DNA of 64,000 bases, taken from positions 1 to 64,000 of the forward strand of contig NZ_JADNOH010000070.1 of the NCBI RefSeq assembly GCF_015557435.1, written 5' to 3'. Under the pieces are notes generated by a model. The model was not told the origin of the DNA. It was given only the letters and a program-made list of their open reading frames with translations, and did no database searches. The translations under genes were made by a program, and so were the position numbers. This DNA comes from Collinsella aerofaciens. GTDB taxonomy: Bacteria; Actinomycetota; Coriobacteriia; Coriobacteriales; Coriobacteriaceae. Shown here in pieces: positions 44,675-54,351 of the stretch. Numbering within the stretch: position 1 is the first letter of the stretch; every line of letters begins with the position of its first letter.

Positions 44675-45504
44675 GCAAGCACTCCTCCCCTGCGCTCACC
44701 ATGCGCGATGCGCTCTACGAGGCTCCCGGCCCCAAGATGCGCGCCAAGATTCGTATCGGCACTGCCATCTCGCTCGTTGCCGTTGCGGCACTCGTCGTCC
44801 TCGTGCTGCAGCGTTTTTACGTGACCGGTCAGCTCTCGGTCCACTACTGGTACTTCTTTACGCACCTCACCACCTGGAAGTTTTTGCTCGCCGGCTTTGA
44901 GGGCACCGTCAAGGTCGCGCTCACCGCAGGCGCCATCGCTCTGGTGCTGGGTCTCGCCCTCATGCTCGGCCGCACGAGCGACATCAAGCCGCTACAGCTG
45001 GTCTGCCGCGTGCTCACCGACTTCTTCCGCGGCGTGCCGAGCCTGCTGTTCATCTATTTCTTCTTTTTGGTGCTACCCCAGTACAAGATCGCGCTGCCGT
45101 CGTTCTGGATGCTCACGCTGCCCGTCGCACTCGCCGCGGCCGGCGTGCTGGCCGAGATCTTCCGCGCCGGCGTCAATGCCGTGCCGCGCGGTCAGGTCGA
45201 GGCGGCTCAGGCGCTCGGCCTCTCCAAGGCTAAAATCACCTTTAAAATCGTGCTGCCCCAGGCGATTCGGTTTATCATCCCATCGTTGATTTCGCAGCTT
45301 GTGGTCGTGGTTAAGGACACCACCGTCGCCTACGTGGTGAGCTACCCCGACCTGATGCAGAACGCCCGCGTGCTTATCACCAACTACGATGCGCTTGTAT
45401 CGGTCTACCTGGTGATTGCGATCATCTACATCCTCATCAACGTCGCCATCAACAAGGCCGCCATCTATGTTTCGCACAAGACCGGCGCAACCATCATTCG
45501 CTAA
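44671..45504 (+). CDS. Amino acid ABC transporter permease 2
   Basis: This 277-residue permease pairs with the previous one. It has a longer N-terminal cytoplasmic part and an extra helix (IGTAISLVAVAALVVLVLQRF) before the common core. The EAA loop is VPRGQVEAAQALGLSKAKITFKIVLPQAIR. It overlaps the upstream gene by ATGA and ends 36 bp before the ATPase gene. Confidence 0.92.
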   Translation: MSKHSSPALTMRDALYEAPGPKMRAKIRIGTAISLVAVAALVVLVLQRFYVTGQLSVHYWYFFTHLTTWKFLLAGFEGTVKVALTAGAIALVLGLALMLGRTSDIKPLQLVCRVLTDFFRGVPSLLFIYFFFLVLPQYKIALPSFWMLTLPVALAAAGVLAEIFRAGVNAVPRGQVEAAQALGLSKAKITFKIVLPQAIRFIIPSLISQLVVVVKDTTVAYVVSYPDLMQNARVLITNYDALVSVYLVIAIIYILINVAINKAAIYVSHKTGATIIR

Positions 45505-45540
45505 GTACCCACGTTTTTAAGGCATAAGGAGCCGAGCATC

Positions 45541-46305
<765 letters not shown>

Positions 46306-46357
46306 CCCAGTAACCACGCCCGCCCGCCATGTCAATCCGAATTCGAAAGCCACCCCT

Positions 46358-47167
46358 ATGATCGGAACCCGCACCTCATCCTCATACACCCCGCACGTCG
46401 ACGTCGCCCCCGCCGACCGCCCACTGATCCTCGTCGCGCCGCGCTGGGAAGAGGCGAAGCCGTTTTTAAGCGAGACGCTCTCCCCCAACGAGGAAATCGC
46501 AAGTGTCTTTGTCGATGCCATCCTTGCCGCCGGCGGCCTGCCGCTGCAGATGTCCATCACCGAGGACATTGAGGTCATCCGCCATTACGTCGATATCGCC
46601 GACGGTATCGCTATTCCCGGCGGCCCGGATGTCAACCCCAAACGCTGGGGCGATGATCGACCCTACGACCCCACGCTGTGCTGCGAGATCCGCGATAGCT
46701 TTGAGTTTAAGCTGGTCGGCGAGGTGCTCCGCGCCAAGAAGCCGCTCTTTACCACCTGCCGTGGCACGCAGTTGTTAAACGTCGCCACCGGCGGCACCCT
46801 GTGCATGGATGTGCCAAGTCTGGGCGCGCGCGAGGGTCGCACGCAGTGGCGCCACACCCACGTGCTCAACGACCCCGTGCACCCTGTCGAGGTCGTACCG
46901 GGCTCGCTGCTGGAGCGCGCACTCGGCGGGCACAAGCTCATCCAGACCAACTCGGCGCACCACTGCTGCGTCGACCGTCTGGGCAAGCACACGCGTCTGG
47001 TCGCCCAGGCAACCGACGGCGTGCCCGAGTGCATCGAGGTCGAGGGCCAGCCCTTCTGCCTGGGCGTGCAATGGCATCCCGAGTACACCTGGCAGACACT
47101 CGAGACCGACTTTAACCTGTGGAAGTCGTTTGTCGAGGCGGCGGCAAAGGTTAAGCAGGCCCGCTAG
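46358..47167 (+). CDS. Class I glutamine amidotransferase-like peptidase (C26)
   Basis: This 269-residue hydrolase belongs to the peptidase C26 / PuuD group, which cleaves gamma-glutamyl amides. The nucleophile is C134 in TTCRGTQLLNV, and the His-Glu pair is in VQWHPE near residue 240. PGGPDVNPKRWGD (residues 87-99) is the family substrate loop. I chose ATG 46358, but no clear Shine-Dalgarno sequence precedes it. It lies 52 bp after a glutamate-type transporter ATPase, so a role in using imported gamma-glutamyl compounds is plausible (inference). Confidence 0.88.
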   Translation: MIGTRTSSSYTPHVDVAPADRPLILVAPRWEEAKPFLSETLSPNEEIASVFVDAILAAGGLPLQMSITEDIEVIRHYVDIADGIAIPGGPDVNPKRWGDDRPYDPTLCCEIRDSFEFKLVGEVLRAKKPLFTTCRGTQLLNVATGGTLCMDVPSLGAREGRTQWRHTHVLNDPVHPVEVVPGSLLERALGGHKLIQTNSAHHCCVDRLGKHTRLVAQATDGVPECIEVEGQPFCLGVQWHPEYTWQTLETDFNLWKSFVEAAAKVKQAR

Positions 47168-47200
47168 CTCGCGAATCACACAGGCTTAAACCTTCCATGC

Positions 47201-47242
47201 CAGGGGGGGGGCGGACACCAGCCACGGTGCCCGCCCCCCCTG
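47201..47242. terminator. GC-rich terminator with a nine-G run
   Basis: A stem of nine G plus CGGACACC pairs with GGTGCCCG plus a C-run, then TATTTGG. It ends the transporter operon. The homopolymer makes it prone to length changes. Confidence 0.75.
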
Positions 47243-47280
47243 TATTTGGTATGCTCGGTATGATTATCCCTCACAAACAA

Positions 47281-48099
47281 TCAAAGAAATCTCGACCGCA
47301 ATCGGTCGACGGTAAAGCAGATGGCTAAAACGCTTGCTACGTTTATTAGACAGTCAATTAAAATCGAAACGCATTGGCCATTCCCCAACGGGGTCACACC
47401 GCAAGTCCACATGAGCATCGAGGACGGAAGCGGAAGCATGGAATCGGCTCCGAGCTGTATGTAGATCGCTACGACGTTGACAACCAACAACATGCCAATG
47501 GGACCGAAGCCAGACCCAAAATAAGAAACAACGATCACGCTAGAGACCGTGTATGCCAGGCAGACGACACTGGTCAGAAGAAGTCGATAGCAAAATATAT
47601 CTAGGTTAGAATACTGTTGTGCATCCGAAACGATCGCGCAGTTAAGACGGTACAAAACGACGCTCGACAGGACAAAGGCGCCCAAAAGGGCGAAAGAAGA
47701 CAGCATCGCTCGCGCAACAGTAGCGCATACCCGCTTCCCTCCCCGAGCCTCCGACAACCCCCACGGTTCCTCAACAAAGCCCGAACTGACAAAGCACGGA
47801 ACAATGCAAGCCGCGATGAACGGAAAGAACAATGCGTGAGCCAACGGGGCCACGTTGAACAACAGACCGCGAAAAACCTCTGCATTATCAAATAGAAGGA
47901 CATCCTCTGCCGATAGCCGAAGCGTCGGGTCTGGGAAAAAGCCCAAGAAACTGTTCTCACGGAGGCTACAGAACCACATCGGGAAAGAATTAAGCTGCAA
48001 TACCACCATGCACGCATAAATTGCCAGGATTAAGGCGTATGCCCATTTGCTCGCATGCTTCAATTCTGAATGGAGGAACCCTTTAATCTGACGAGCCAT
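47281..48099 (-). CDS. ABC-2 type permease, lantibiotic-export-like (second)
   Basis: This 272-residue membrane protein has six predicted helices, a first cytoplasmic segment MARQIKGFLHSELKHASKWAYALIL and a large loop after helix 1. The size and layout are those of the LanE/LanG-type immunity permeases. Start 48099 is chosen for GGAGGTG 6-7 nt upstream and overlaps the upstream permease by 17 nt, so the two are coupled. The GC content is lower than the chromosome around it. Family call is from layout and from the ATPase two genes upstream. Confidence 0.7.
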   Translation of the reverse strand: MARQIKGFLHSELKHASKWAYALILAIYACMVVLQLNSFPMWFCSLRENSFLGFFPDPTLRLSAEDVLLFDNAEVFRGLLFNVAPLAHALFFPFIAACIVPCFVSSGFVEEPWGLSEARGGKRVCATVARAMLSSFALLGAFVLSSVVLYRLNCAIVSDAQQYSNLDIFCYRLLLTSVVCLAYTVSSVIVVSYFGSGFGPIGMLLVVNVVAIYIQLGADSMLPLPSSMLMWTCGVTPLGNGQCVSILIDCLINVASVLAICFTVDRLRSRFL

Positions 48100-48907
48100 T
48101 GAGTACACCTCCGACATGACAGGTCACGAGAGTGTAAATCAATACCGATAGACAGCCGGCTGCCGCGCCATACCCCAGAAGCGTGAGCTGGCCCATATCG
48201 CTATACCCAAGGGCACATCCGACTCCAAGGTACGGCCCCGGAAGAAAGAAGATCCATCGCAAGGATGGTGTGGGCGACTGAAGGTAAGCTCCGTAGAGCG
48301 TCAGGCTCATGACAAACCCTATTATTACCGCAGCCCCGCTAAATACGGCGCTGCTTGTAATCCGGTAGATGGTCACCGTCTCCAACGCAACCGATATCAC
48401 CAATACGGCGTTGACTAACATCGCAGGCAAAAATGCAGCCAGCATGCCGTGCGTGCAGTTTTGTCCCCCACGTATTATGGCTATTGCAAGCAGAAGAAGG
48501 CAAAGCACGCTATATGCTGCGACAATCATTAAAGCAGACGAAAGCACGTGTGCCAGAGCCCCATTAAAGCGGGCGAGGCCTCTTGCCGAAGAAATTCGGT
48601 ATCCCTCTTTATAGCCATGCTCCTGTAAAAGCACCAGACAAATGATGAGTGGGACGAACAGGGATGTACCGACAAAAGCACTGCGCGCAAGGGACTCGTC
48701 AGGCGCAGAAGGGTCGATTACATTCCAGATGAAACCAATATCCTCCCCACAAACGCCATTGCCAAAGGCTAGCAACGTTGCTCCGTTATTTAGGATGACG
48801 CCAAAGAGAAGACCGAACGTCAACATAAGCGCAAGACCAAACTGCGCCGGGAACATTCTGTGCAAACGCATCAAATCTGCCCTTATGGGACGAATCGCCT
48901 GCTTCAT
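48083..48907 (-). CDS. ABC-2 type permease, lantibiotic-export-like (first)
   Basis: This 274-residue permease has six helices and begins MKQAIRPIRADLMRLHRMFPAQFGLALMLTFGLLFGVIL. The first extracytoplasmic loop reads GNGVCGEDIGFIWNVIDPSAPDESLARSAF. Its start overlaps the ATPase stop by ATGA, showing tight coupling. ATPase plus two permeases is the composition of LanFEG-type immunity and peptide-export systems. Confidence 0.72.
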   Translation of the reverse strand: MKQAIRPIRADLMRLHRMFPAQFGLALMLTFGLLFGVILNNGATLLAFGNGVCGEDIGFIWNVIDPSAPDESLARSAFVGTSLFVPLIICLVLLQEHGYKEGYRISSARGLARFNGALAHVLSSALMIVAAYSVLCLLLLAIAIIRGGQNCTHGMLAAFLPAMLVNAVLVISVALETVTIYRITSSAVFSGAAVIIGFVMSLTLYGAYLQSPTPSLRWIFFLPGPYLGVGCALGYSDMGQLTLLGYGAAAGCLSVLIYTLVTCHVGGVLNGSSD

Positions 48908-49629
48908 AGCGAGACCGCCTTCATCAAGCGCCTGTAATACTCTTTTAGGGACGACGCCTCATCCCTTATGACGTCCATCGATTCCTTTTTCAGCAGTTCA
49001 CCGTCATGAATAAACAGGCAGCTTGTTGCAACCGATGCCAACTCATCCAAATCATGACTAGAGATGAGCATGGTCTTACCCTGCTCTCGATTCAATCGAC
49101 CGATAAGGGCCCATATATTCTCGATGCCCAGCGGGTCCAACCCATTTGCCGGCTCATCAAAAATAAGCAAGTCGGTGTCACCCAACAAAGCCGTAGCTAT
49201 ATCCAGCCGCCGTTTCATTCCCAGAGAAAAACTGCTCACGCTCTTTTTCTCTTCGACGTCCAGTCCAACCAGACTCAAAACGCGAGGAACCTCACGGCTC
49301 TCATCGAGCCCCCATTCCGCACATCGGATTTGAAGATTCTCAGCCGCACTGAGGGACTGGTATGCTCCGCTGGAATCTGGCACATAGCCAACATGCGCTC
49401 GCATCAGGCTCAGCTCTCTTTTTGACTTGCCTCCAAAGAGCTCCACGCTCCCCGAAGATGGCTCACAGAGGCCCAATACGATTTTAATGAGCGTGCTTTT
49501 GCCTGCCCCGTTCTCACCAACAAGGGCGCAGAGCTCAGACTGATGCACCTCGAAGGAAACGTCACGCAAAACGCGCCGTTTCCTATAGCGCTTCGACACC
49601 TTTGATAGCCTTACCGCTGATGCACTCAT
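48904..49629 (-). CDS. ABC transporter ATPase, lantibiotic immunity-like
   Basis: This 241-residue ATPase has Walker A GENGAGKST, the signature SFSLGMKRRLDIATALL, Walker B LLIFDEPANGLDP and the H-loop SSHDLDE. The Q-loop region reads VGYVPDSSGAYQSLSAAENL, with no Gln at the usual place, like many BcrA/LanF-type exporters. It leads a three-gene unit with two permeases. The upstream GAAAGGGGG provides the ribosome site. No lantibiotic precursor or synthetase gene is nearby, so it is probably an immunity or efflux unit. Confidence 0.85.
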   Translation of the reverse strand: MSASAVRLSKVSKRYRKRRVLRDVSFEVHQSELCALVGENGAGKSTLIKIVLGLCEPSSGSVELFGGKSKRELSLMRAHVGYVPDSSGAYQSLSAAENLQIRCAEWGLDESREVPRVLSLVGLDVEEKKSVSSFSLGMKRRLDIATALLGDTDLLIFDEPANGLDPLGIENIWALIGRLNREQGKTMLISSHDLDELASVATSCLFIHDGELLKKESMDVIRDEASSLKEYYRRLMKAVSL

Positions 49630-49775
49630 ATCGTTCCCCCTTTCTCTTATCGAATTTACTTCTAGTTATTGTTTGTCGATAACTTGAATTTGTCAAGATA
49701 ATTTCAAAAGAAAGGACCTGCGTTAAACACGGGTCCCATCGCACTGATATTTCGTTTTTAGTTGTTCGCTTTATG

Positions 49776-50105
49776 CTACTCGTCGCTCAAATCTACAGCA
49801 AAGACTGATGTCGGAAGCGACGCCTCGTTGCCTCCGCCGTCCCGCATCTGCCTCACGACATTTTTTGCGCGCTCGACAATAAGCTCCTCGAGCTCCTCCT
49901 CGCTCACGCGCTGAATAATATCTCCCGGCTGACAATCAAGTTCATCACAGATATCGAGAAGCGTCTTGAGGCGAATGGCTTTAATTTTTCCGTTTCTTAG
50001 CTTTGAAATATTAGCCGGAGTATGCCCCGTCGCCCGAATCAGATCGGCGCTGGTCTTTCCGGTCTTAAGCAGCTGTGTCTCGAGCTCGATGATGAGATAG
50101 CTCAT
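49776..50105 (-). CDS. XRE-type transcription regulator
   Basis: This 109-residue protein has a helix-turn-helix of the Cro/CI type over residues 10-65 (KTSADLIRATGHTPANISKLRNGKIKAIRLKTLLDICDELDCQPGDI), like the YozG group. An acidic C-terminal helix and a short tail follow. It is preceded by GGGAGG and lies 9 bp after the DUF2975 gene. XRE/DUF2975 pairs are common in Gram-positive bacteria. It ends 146 bp before the ABC unit on the same strand and may control it. Confidence 0.88.
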   Translation of the reverse strand: MSYLIIELETQLLKTGKTSADLIRATGHTPANISKLRNGKIKAIRLKTLLDICDELDCQPGDIIQRVSEEELEELIVERAKNVVRQMRDGGGNEASLPTSVFAVDLSDE

Positions 50106-50114
50106 GTTTCCTCC

Positions 50115-50675
50115 CTACACAAGCTCATCAGACTGCTCTTGGAGCAGCGAGGCATAACTCCAGATTGCCGAGATAAATAAACAGACGACCGCGCCGATAA
50201 ACGACCCCGCATCCAAGGTAACACCTTGGCAAATCGCAACAACGAAGGAATGAGGCACGATGTAAAGCTCCAGTCCGCCAATGGTGAGATCGACCGATTC
50301 ATAGGCACCAACAAGCGAAACCGCGGCGTTAACAGCAAAGGCAAGTGCAAGAACACGGATAAGCCGCACATGCGCCTTGGTAAAGGGCGATACGCCCCGC
50401 GAGATGTTACGGCCAATTCCGCACATAACGACAAGCGAAATACCTGCGACAAGCGCCATGCACAGTCCGCTTGGGATGACGACGCGCCCGCCGTCGAGAA
50501 GCGTCACGACACCGAAAGAATCGACAGAAGCAACGTTTGCAACCGCATACCAGATCACGTAAACAACCAACGCGGCAAAAGCGACGAGCATCCCTGCAAA
50601 AACGGCTGCCATGCAAAAACCAAGCTTCCTGATATTTTCGCCCGCCTTGACCATACGCTGAACGCTGTTGGACAT
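50115..50675 (-). CDS. DUF2975 membrane protein
   Basis: This 186-residue membrane protein has four helices (FCMAAVFAGMLVAFAALVVYVIWYA first) and the connecting motif GRNISRGVSPFTKAHVRLIRVLALAFAV typical of DUF2975. It forms an operon with the XRE regulator that follows. In known pairs the membrane protein is thought to modulate the regulator; that is not shown by sequence. Confidence 0.88.
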   Translation of the reverse strand: MSNSVQRMVKAGENIRKLGFCMAAVFAGMLVAFAALVVYVIWYAVANVASVDSFGVVTLLDGGRVVIPSGLCMALVAGISLVVMCGIGRNISRGVSPFTKAHVRLIRVLALAFAVNAAVSLVGAYESVDLTIGGLELYIVPHSFVVAICQGVTLDAGSFIGAVVCLFISAIWSYASLLQEQSDELV

Positions 50676-50817
50676 ACACTCACCCTCATCGACTCTATCG
50701 TTATTCGAACAGTTTATCGAACAACGATATGGATTGCATGCGGAAAGCCCCGCCAGTGCGCATAGGCCATTTACTAATCAGAAGGGGTGAGAGTGGATTT
50801 TTGGACACGTATCGAAC

Positions 50818-50881
50818 GAGAGTGGATAATCTCCCACTTTGAGGCCGCCACCGGGCCTAAAACGGGAGAGTATCCACTCTC
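50818..50881. repeat. Hairpin with GAGAGTGGATA arms
   Basis: The left arm GAGAGTGGATAATCTCCC and the right arm GGGAGAGTATCCACTCTC pair with one offset, and a GGCC/GGCC inner stem follows. A third copy of GAGAGTGGAT lies at 50789. It separates the DUF2975 operon from the end of the HPt gene, both on the minus strand. Confidence 0.75.
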
Positions 50882-50905
50882 ATAGTCATCAAAGCTCGCA
50901 AGCTC

Positions 50906-51262
50906 TTATTCGGCCGCCTCGCGCAGGGCCGACATCGTAGCCGCATATTGCTGCTGTAACGCATGCATTCCCTCGCGAGCGCCGTCAACAGCATCGGCGC
51001 CGCGCAGCGCTTCGGTCACCACGACCGCTGGCTCGTACAGATTATCGAATCCCAGGTTCTGGCTCACGCCCTTGAGCGTGTGCGCTGCCATAAACGCTTC
51101 CTCGGCGTCTCCTGCCGCCATGGCAGCTTCCAACTTGTCCATGCTCTCGTCATCTAAAAACTTGAGGGCAAAGCGGGCAAGCATTTCCCCGCCCATCAGC
51201 CGAGCACACGCGTCATCATAATTAGCGCCGATCTTCTCATACGCCTCACGCATGGAAATCAT
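50906..51262 (-). CDS. Histidine phosphotransfer (HPt) protein
   Basis: This 118-residue four-helix HPt protein carries the phospho-acceptor His61 in AAHTLKGVSQNLGF. It would relay phosphate between a hybrid sensor and a receiver. It lies 24 bp after the GGDEF-REC-HD-GYP gene, probably in the same transcript, so the REC domain of that protein is its most likely partner (inference). AAAGGAG precedes the ATG by 11 nt. Confidence 0.85.
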   Translation of the reverse strand: MISMREAYEKIGANYDDACARLMGGEMLARFALKFLDDESMDKLEAAMAAGDAEEAFMAAHTLKGVSQNLGFDNLYEPAVVVTEALRGADAVDGAREGMHALQQQYAATMSALREAAE

Positions 51263-51286
51263 GGATTAAAAACTCCTTTGGTCAAA

Positions 51287-53167
51287 CTAAATCGTGGGAA
51301 ACGCGACGACGTCGGCAGGGCGTGCCAACGTCTCGGCAATTTGGTCTTGCACCTCGAGCAGACAATCGAGCAGCAGCGGGTTAAAGGTGCCGCACTTACC
51401 GTCCAGGATCATCTGGATCGCCTCCTCGTGCGGGATAGCGTCCTTGTACACGCGCACGCTCGTCAGTGCATCGTACACGTCAGCCACCGAGACCACCTGC
51501 GCGGCGATGGGGATATCGTCGCCCTTAAGGCCATCGGGATAACCCTTGCCGTCCCAGCGCTCGTGGTGCCAACGCGCAATCTGGTACGCATATTCCATAA
51601 GCGCATTGCCGGCGTGATGGCTACCCAGCTCACGCAGCATGTCGGCGCCGATCGTGGTATGTGTCTTCATAATCTCGAACTCCTCGGGCGTAAGGCGTCC
51701 GGGTTTGTTGAGAATCGCATCGTCAATCGACATCTTGCCGATATCGTGCAGCGCCGAAGCCAGGGCAATCGTGGAGCGCTCCTCATTGTCGAGGGAGATG
51801 GTGCCACTACGCTGGACCAGACAGCCAAGCAGCAGCTCGGTCAGCTTCTCGATGTTCGTAACGTGCCTGCCGCTCTCGCCGTTACGAAGCTCCATGACGC
51901 CGGCCATGATGTCGATGAGCATGCGACTGTTCTTGACACGCTCGTTGTACTGCTGGGACAGCAGGTTCGTCAGGCGGCGCTGTTTGGCGTATAGGCGGAT
52001 GGTGTTGCTTACGCGGCGGCGCACGACACGGGAGTCAAACGGGCGGTTGATATAGTCCGAGGCGCCCAGCTCGTACGAGCGCAGAACCATATCATCGGAA
52101 TCTTCGCTCGAAATCATGATGACAGGCAGATTGTCGATACCCGATCGGCGCGACAGATCGGCCAGTACCTCAAAGCCGCTCGCGCCCGGCATGACAATGT
52201 CCAGCAGCACGAGCGACAACTCATCGCCATAACGGTCGACCATATCGAGCGCCGTACGACCGTTATCGGCCTCGAGGATGCAATACTCGTCCTTGAGCAT
52301 CTCGTTGAGAATGGCTCGGTTCATCTCGGAGTCATCGACAATAAGCACCGAAGGTTTTTCGCTTTGGAAGGCCTCGATGGAATCGGCATCGGTCACGACC
52401 GTACCGGCTTTTGCCTTAGCGCGGCTCAGTAACTGGACAGCACGGCCAACGCCCTCATCGACCGTCTCGCCATGAATGCGAACGCCACCAACACATGCCG
52501 TCAAGCTCACGTACTCATGGCCCGGAATAATCGTGGAATGGACGGCATCGGATACCTGACGCAGACGACGGGCAAAGTCATCGGAGGGAATATTGGGCAT
52601 GACGACCACAAACTTGTCGCAGCCATAGCGCACAAGTTCGTCAGTCGAACGAATACCGCTGCGTATGGCTGTTGCCACAGCACCGAGCGCAAGGTCGCCG
52701 GCATGGCGGCCACATGTATCGTTGAAGACCCTAAAATCATCAAGGTCGATCACCGCCACGCCAGCCTTCATGCGGGCGCTACGAAGCTTTTCTTCGTAAT
52801 ATCGGCGATTGCGCACATTCGTCAGCACGTCGGTGTAGACAAGGTCCTCTTCTGCAGCCTCTTGCCCATCGATCGGACGCACCATCAGCAAGACATGAGG
52901 CTCGCCCTCGACCTTTAGAGGGCGCAGACGGGCGCGGTACTCAACACCATCGTTGAGCAGTTGCTCCGACACCTCATCGGAATCTGTCAAGGCCTCAAGA
53001 CTCGACTGACGCAGACAAGGGCAGCGATCGCCGGCGAGCAGGCAGTTAGGCTCGCTCTTAATCTGATCGGCCGACAGCAAACGTACCACGGGGTAGGTCC
53101 TTGCGACACGGGCGACCTCGGCGGCAGCCTCCTCGTCGGTTAGATTGACCTTGTGATTATTGAGCAT
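51287..53167 (-). CDS. GGDEF-REC-HD-GYP signalling protein
   Basis: This 626-residue cytoplasmic protein has four parts. A small N-terminal region (residues 30-105, cysteine pair in DRCPC) precedes a degenerate GGDEF domain (110-260, with GCDKF at 182-186 in place of GGDEF). A receiver domain (272-385) has acceptor D323, but the usual KP is RP at 375-376. An HD-GYP phosphodiesterase (about 410-610) has the HD pair at 474-475 and GYP at 542-544. It should hydrolyse c-di-GMP, not make it. ATG 53167 has AAAGGG upstream; longer frames lack support. An HPt gene follows. Confidence 0.88.
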   Translation of the reverse strand: MLNNHKVNLTDEEAAAEVARVARTYPVVRLLSADQIKSEPNCLLAGDRCPCLRQSSLEALTDSDEVSEQLLNDGVEYRARLRPLKVEGEPHVLLMVRPIDGQEAAEEDLVYTDVLTNVRNRRYYEEKLRSARMKAGVAVIDLDDFRVFNDTCGRHAGDLALGAVATAIRSGIRSTDELVRYGCDKFVVVMPNIPSDDFARRLRQVSDAVHSTIIPGHEYVSLTACVGGVRIHGETVDEGVGRAVQLLSRAKAKAGTVVTDADSIEAFQSEKPSVLIVDDSEMNRAILNEMLKDEYCILEADNGRTALDMVDRYGDELSLVLLDIVMPGASGFEVLADLSRRSGIDNLPVIMISSEDSDDMVLRSYELGASDYINRPFDSRVVRRRVSNTIRLYAKQRRLTNLLSQQYNERVKNSRMLIDIMAGVMELRNGESGRHVTNIEKLTELLLGCLVQRSGTISLDNEERSTIALASALHDIGKMSIDDAILNKPGRLTPEEFEIMKTHTTIGADMLRELGSHHAGNALMEYAYQIARWHHERWDGKGYPDGLKGDDIPIAAQVVSVADVYDALTSVRVYKDAIPHEEAIQMILDGKCGTFNPLLLDCLLEVQDQIAETLARPADVVAFPTI

Positions 53168-53378
53168 ACGGGGCCCTTTCGATAGTTTCGCATGGAGCGG
53201 TGGGTTCCAAATGTTACAAGGGTAACACCTTGTCGATGCAGGTAGGCACGTGAATGCTGTTACATTTTTATGAGTTGGCAGACGGCGCGATTGAAGCCGC
53301 AAACGTAAGGTTTTGAGCGCATTTGTTAACACGGCCGAAACGTTTGCGGATGAAGCCTGTTTTGTTTTTTTGCAGCTG

Positions 53379-54188
53379 CTAGAACCCCAGGATGCCACGG
53401 ACAGTCTGGGCAGCCGCTGCCGGGCGATCGCGCAGGCCGTTGTGCGCGCCGGGAACCATTACGAGGGGGCAATCCAAAAGCTCAGCCGCCATCCTCGTTC
53501 CCGCCTCGCGGGGCGTACCAATCGAGAGCTCGCCCAAAAGCACGGAGGCCACCGTTTTCGACGCGCGAACGCTATCCCAATCGGGAACGCAGGTCATAGT
53601 AATCCCGTATTCGTTCGCCATGAAACTGCGGCCGTTGCGCAGGGCATGCTTGGCTTCCGCCACGGTCAACTTGGGGGCCTCAGGGTCCGAATCGCCGATG
53701 GCGCCCAGGAAGGCCCGTAATGCCCTGGAGACCTTTCCTGCGGCGATCATCTCGAGCAAAACCGGGGCCGCGCCCAGACCGGCACCCTCATCCGTCACGG
53801 CGGGTTCATGCAGAATCGCACGCGAGATTATGGCGGGGTTTGCACGGAGAAGCTCCAGGGCCACCAGCGTACCGGCACTGTGCGCGAGCACGTTTACCGG
53901 AGCGCCAATATGCTCGATAACAGCTTGCAGGTCGGCGGCTTGGGCGGCGAGGTCGTAGCGTCCGTCTGCAGCGTCGCCACTCTCGCCGCAACCGCGGCGG
54001 TCGTAGGCAATGACGCGATAGTCGCAGGCGAGCTCGCGGGCGATACCGTCAAAAAAGACACCGTCGACGCAGGCGCCGTGAACGCACACCAAGGCGGGTG
54101 CATCGGACGATACACCCGGGCCGGCATACTCGCGGCAGGCGATCGTGGTGCCCGCATTCTCGACCGTAAAATCCATGTTGTGCCCCAT
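53379..54188 (-). CDS. Alpha/beta hydrolase
   Basis: This hydrolase of about 269 residues has the fold motifs CVHGACVDG (oxyanion region), the nucleophile S104 in LAHSAGT, and a C-terminal GAHNG for the catalytic His. The N-terminal region reads IACREYAGPG. Candidate starts at 54188 (MGHNMDF) and 54176 both have weak ribosome sites. Substrate unknown. Its 3' end lies just beside a 210-bp gap without genes. Confidence 0.82.
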   Translation of the reverse strand: MGHNMDFTVENAGTTIACREYAGPGVSSDAPALVCVHGACVDGVFFDGIARELACDYRVIAYDRRGCGESGDAADGRYDLAAQAADLQAVIEHIGAPVNVLAHSAGTLVALELLRANPAIISRAILHEPAVTDEGAGLGAAPVLLEMIAAGKVSRALRAFLGAIGDSDPEAPKLTVAEAKHALRNGRSFMANEYGITMTCVPDWDSVRASKTVASVLLGELSIGTPREAGTRMAAELLDCPLVMVPGAHNGLRDRPAAAAQTVRGILGF

Positions 54189-54351
54189 CGTCTTGCGTTT
54201 TGTTAACAGATTAACTGTACCCGACCCGATACCTTTCATGACGCGGCATCGAAGGCAGAGTTAAAAAACGAAACCTGCAAAGCACAAGCCCGGACCATAC
54301 GTTGGAGCCGATGCTATGCTTAAGGTTAATTGTCTTGAGGAGCTTTTACCT

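Noticed and set aside
51287-53167. Diguanylate cyclase activity for the GGDEF domain
   Set aside because: The signature is GCDKF, which lacks the second Gly and the catalytic Glu, so only the HD-GYP activity is supported.
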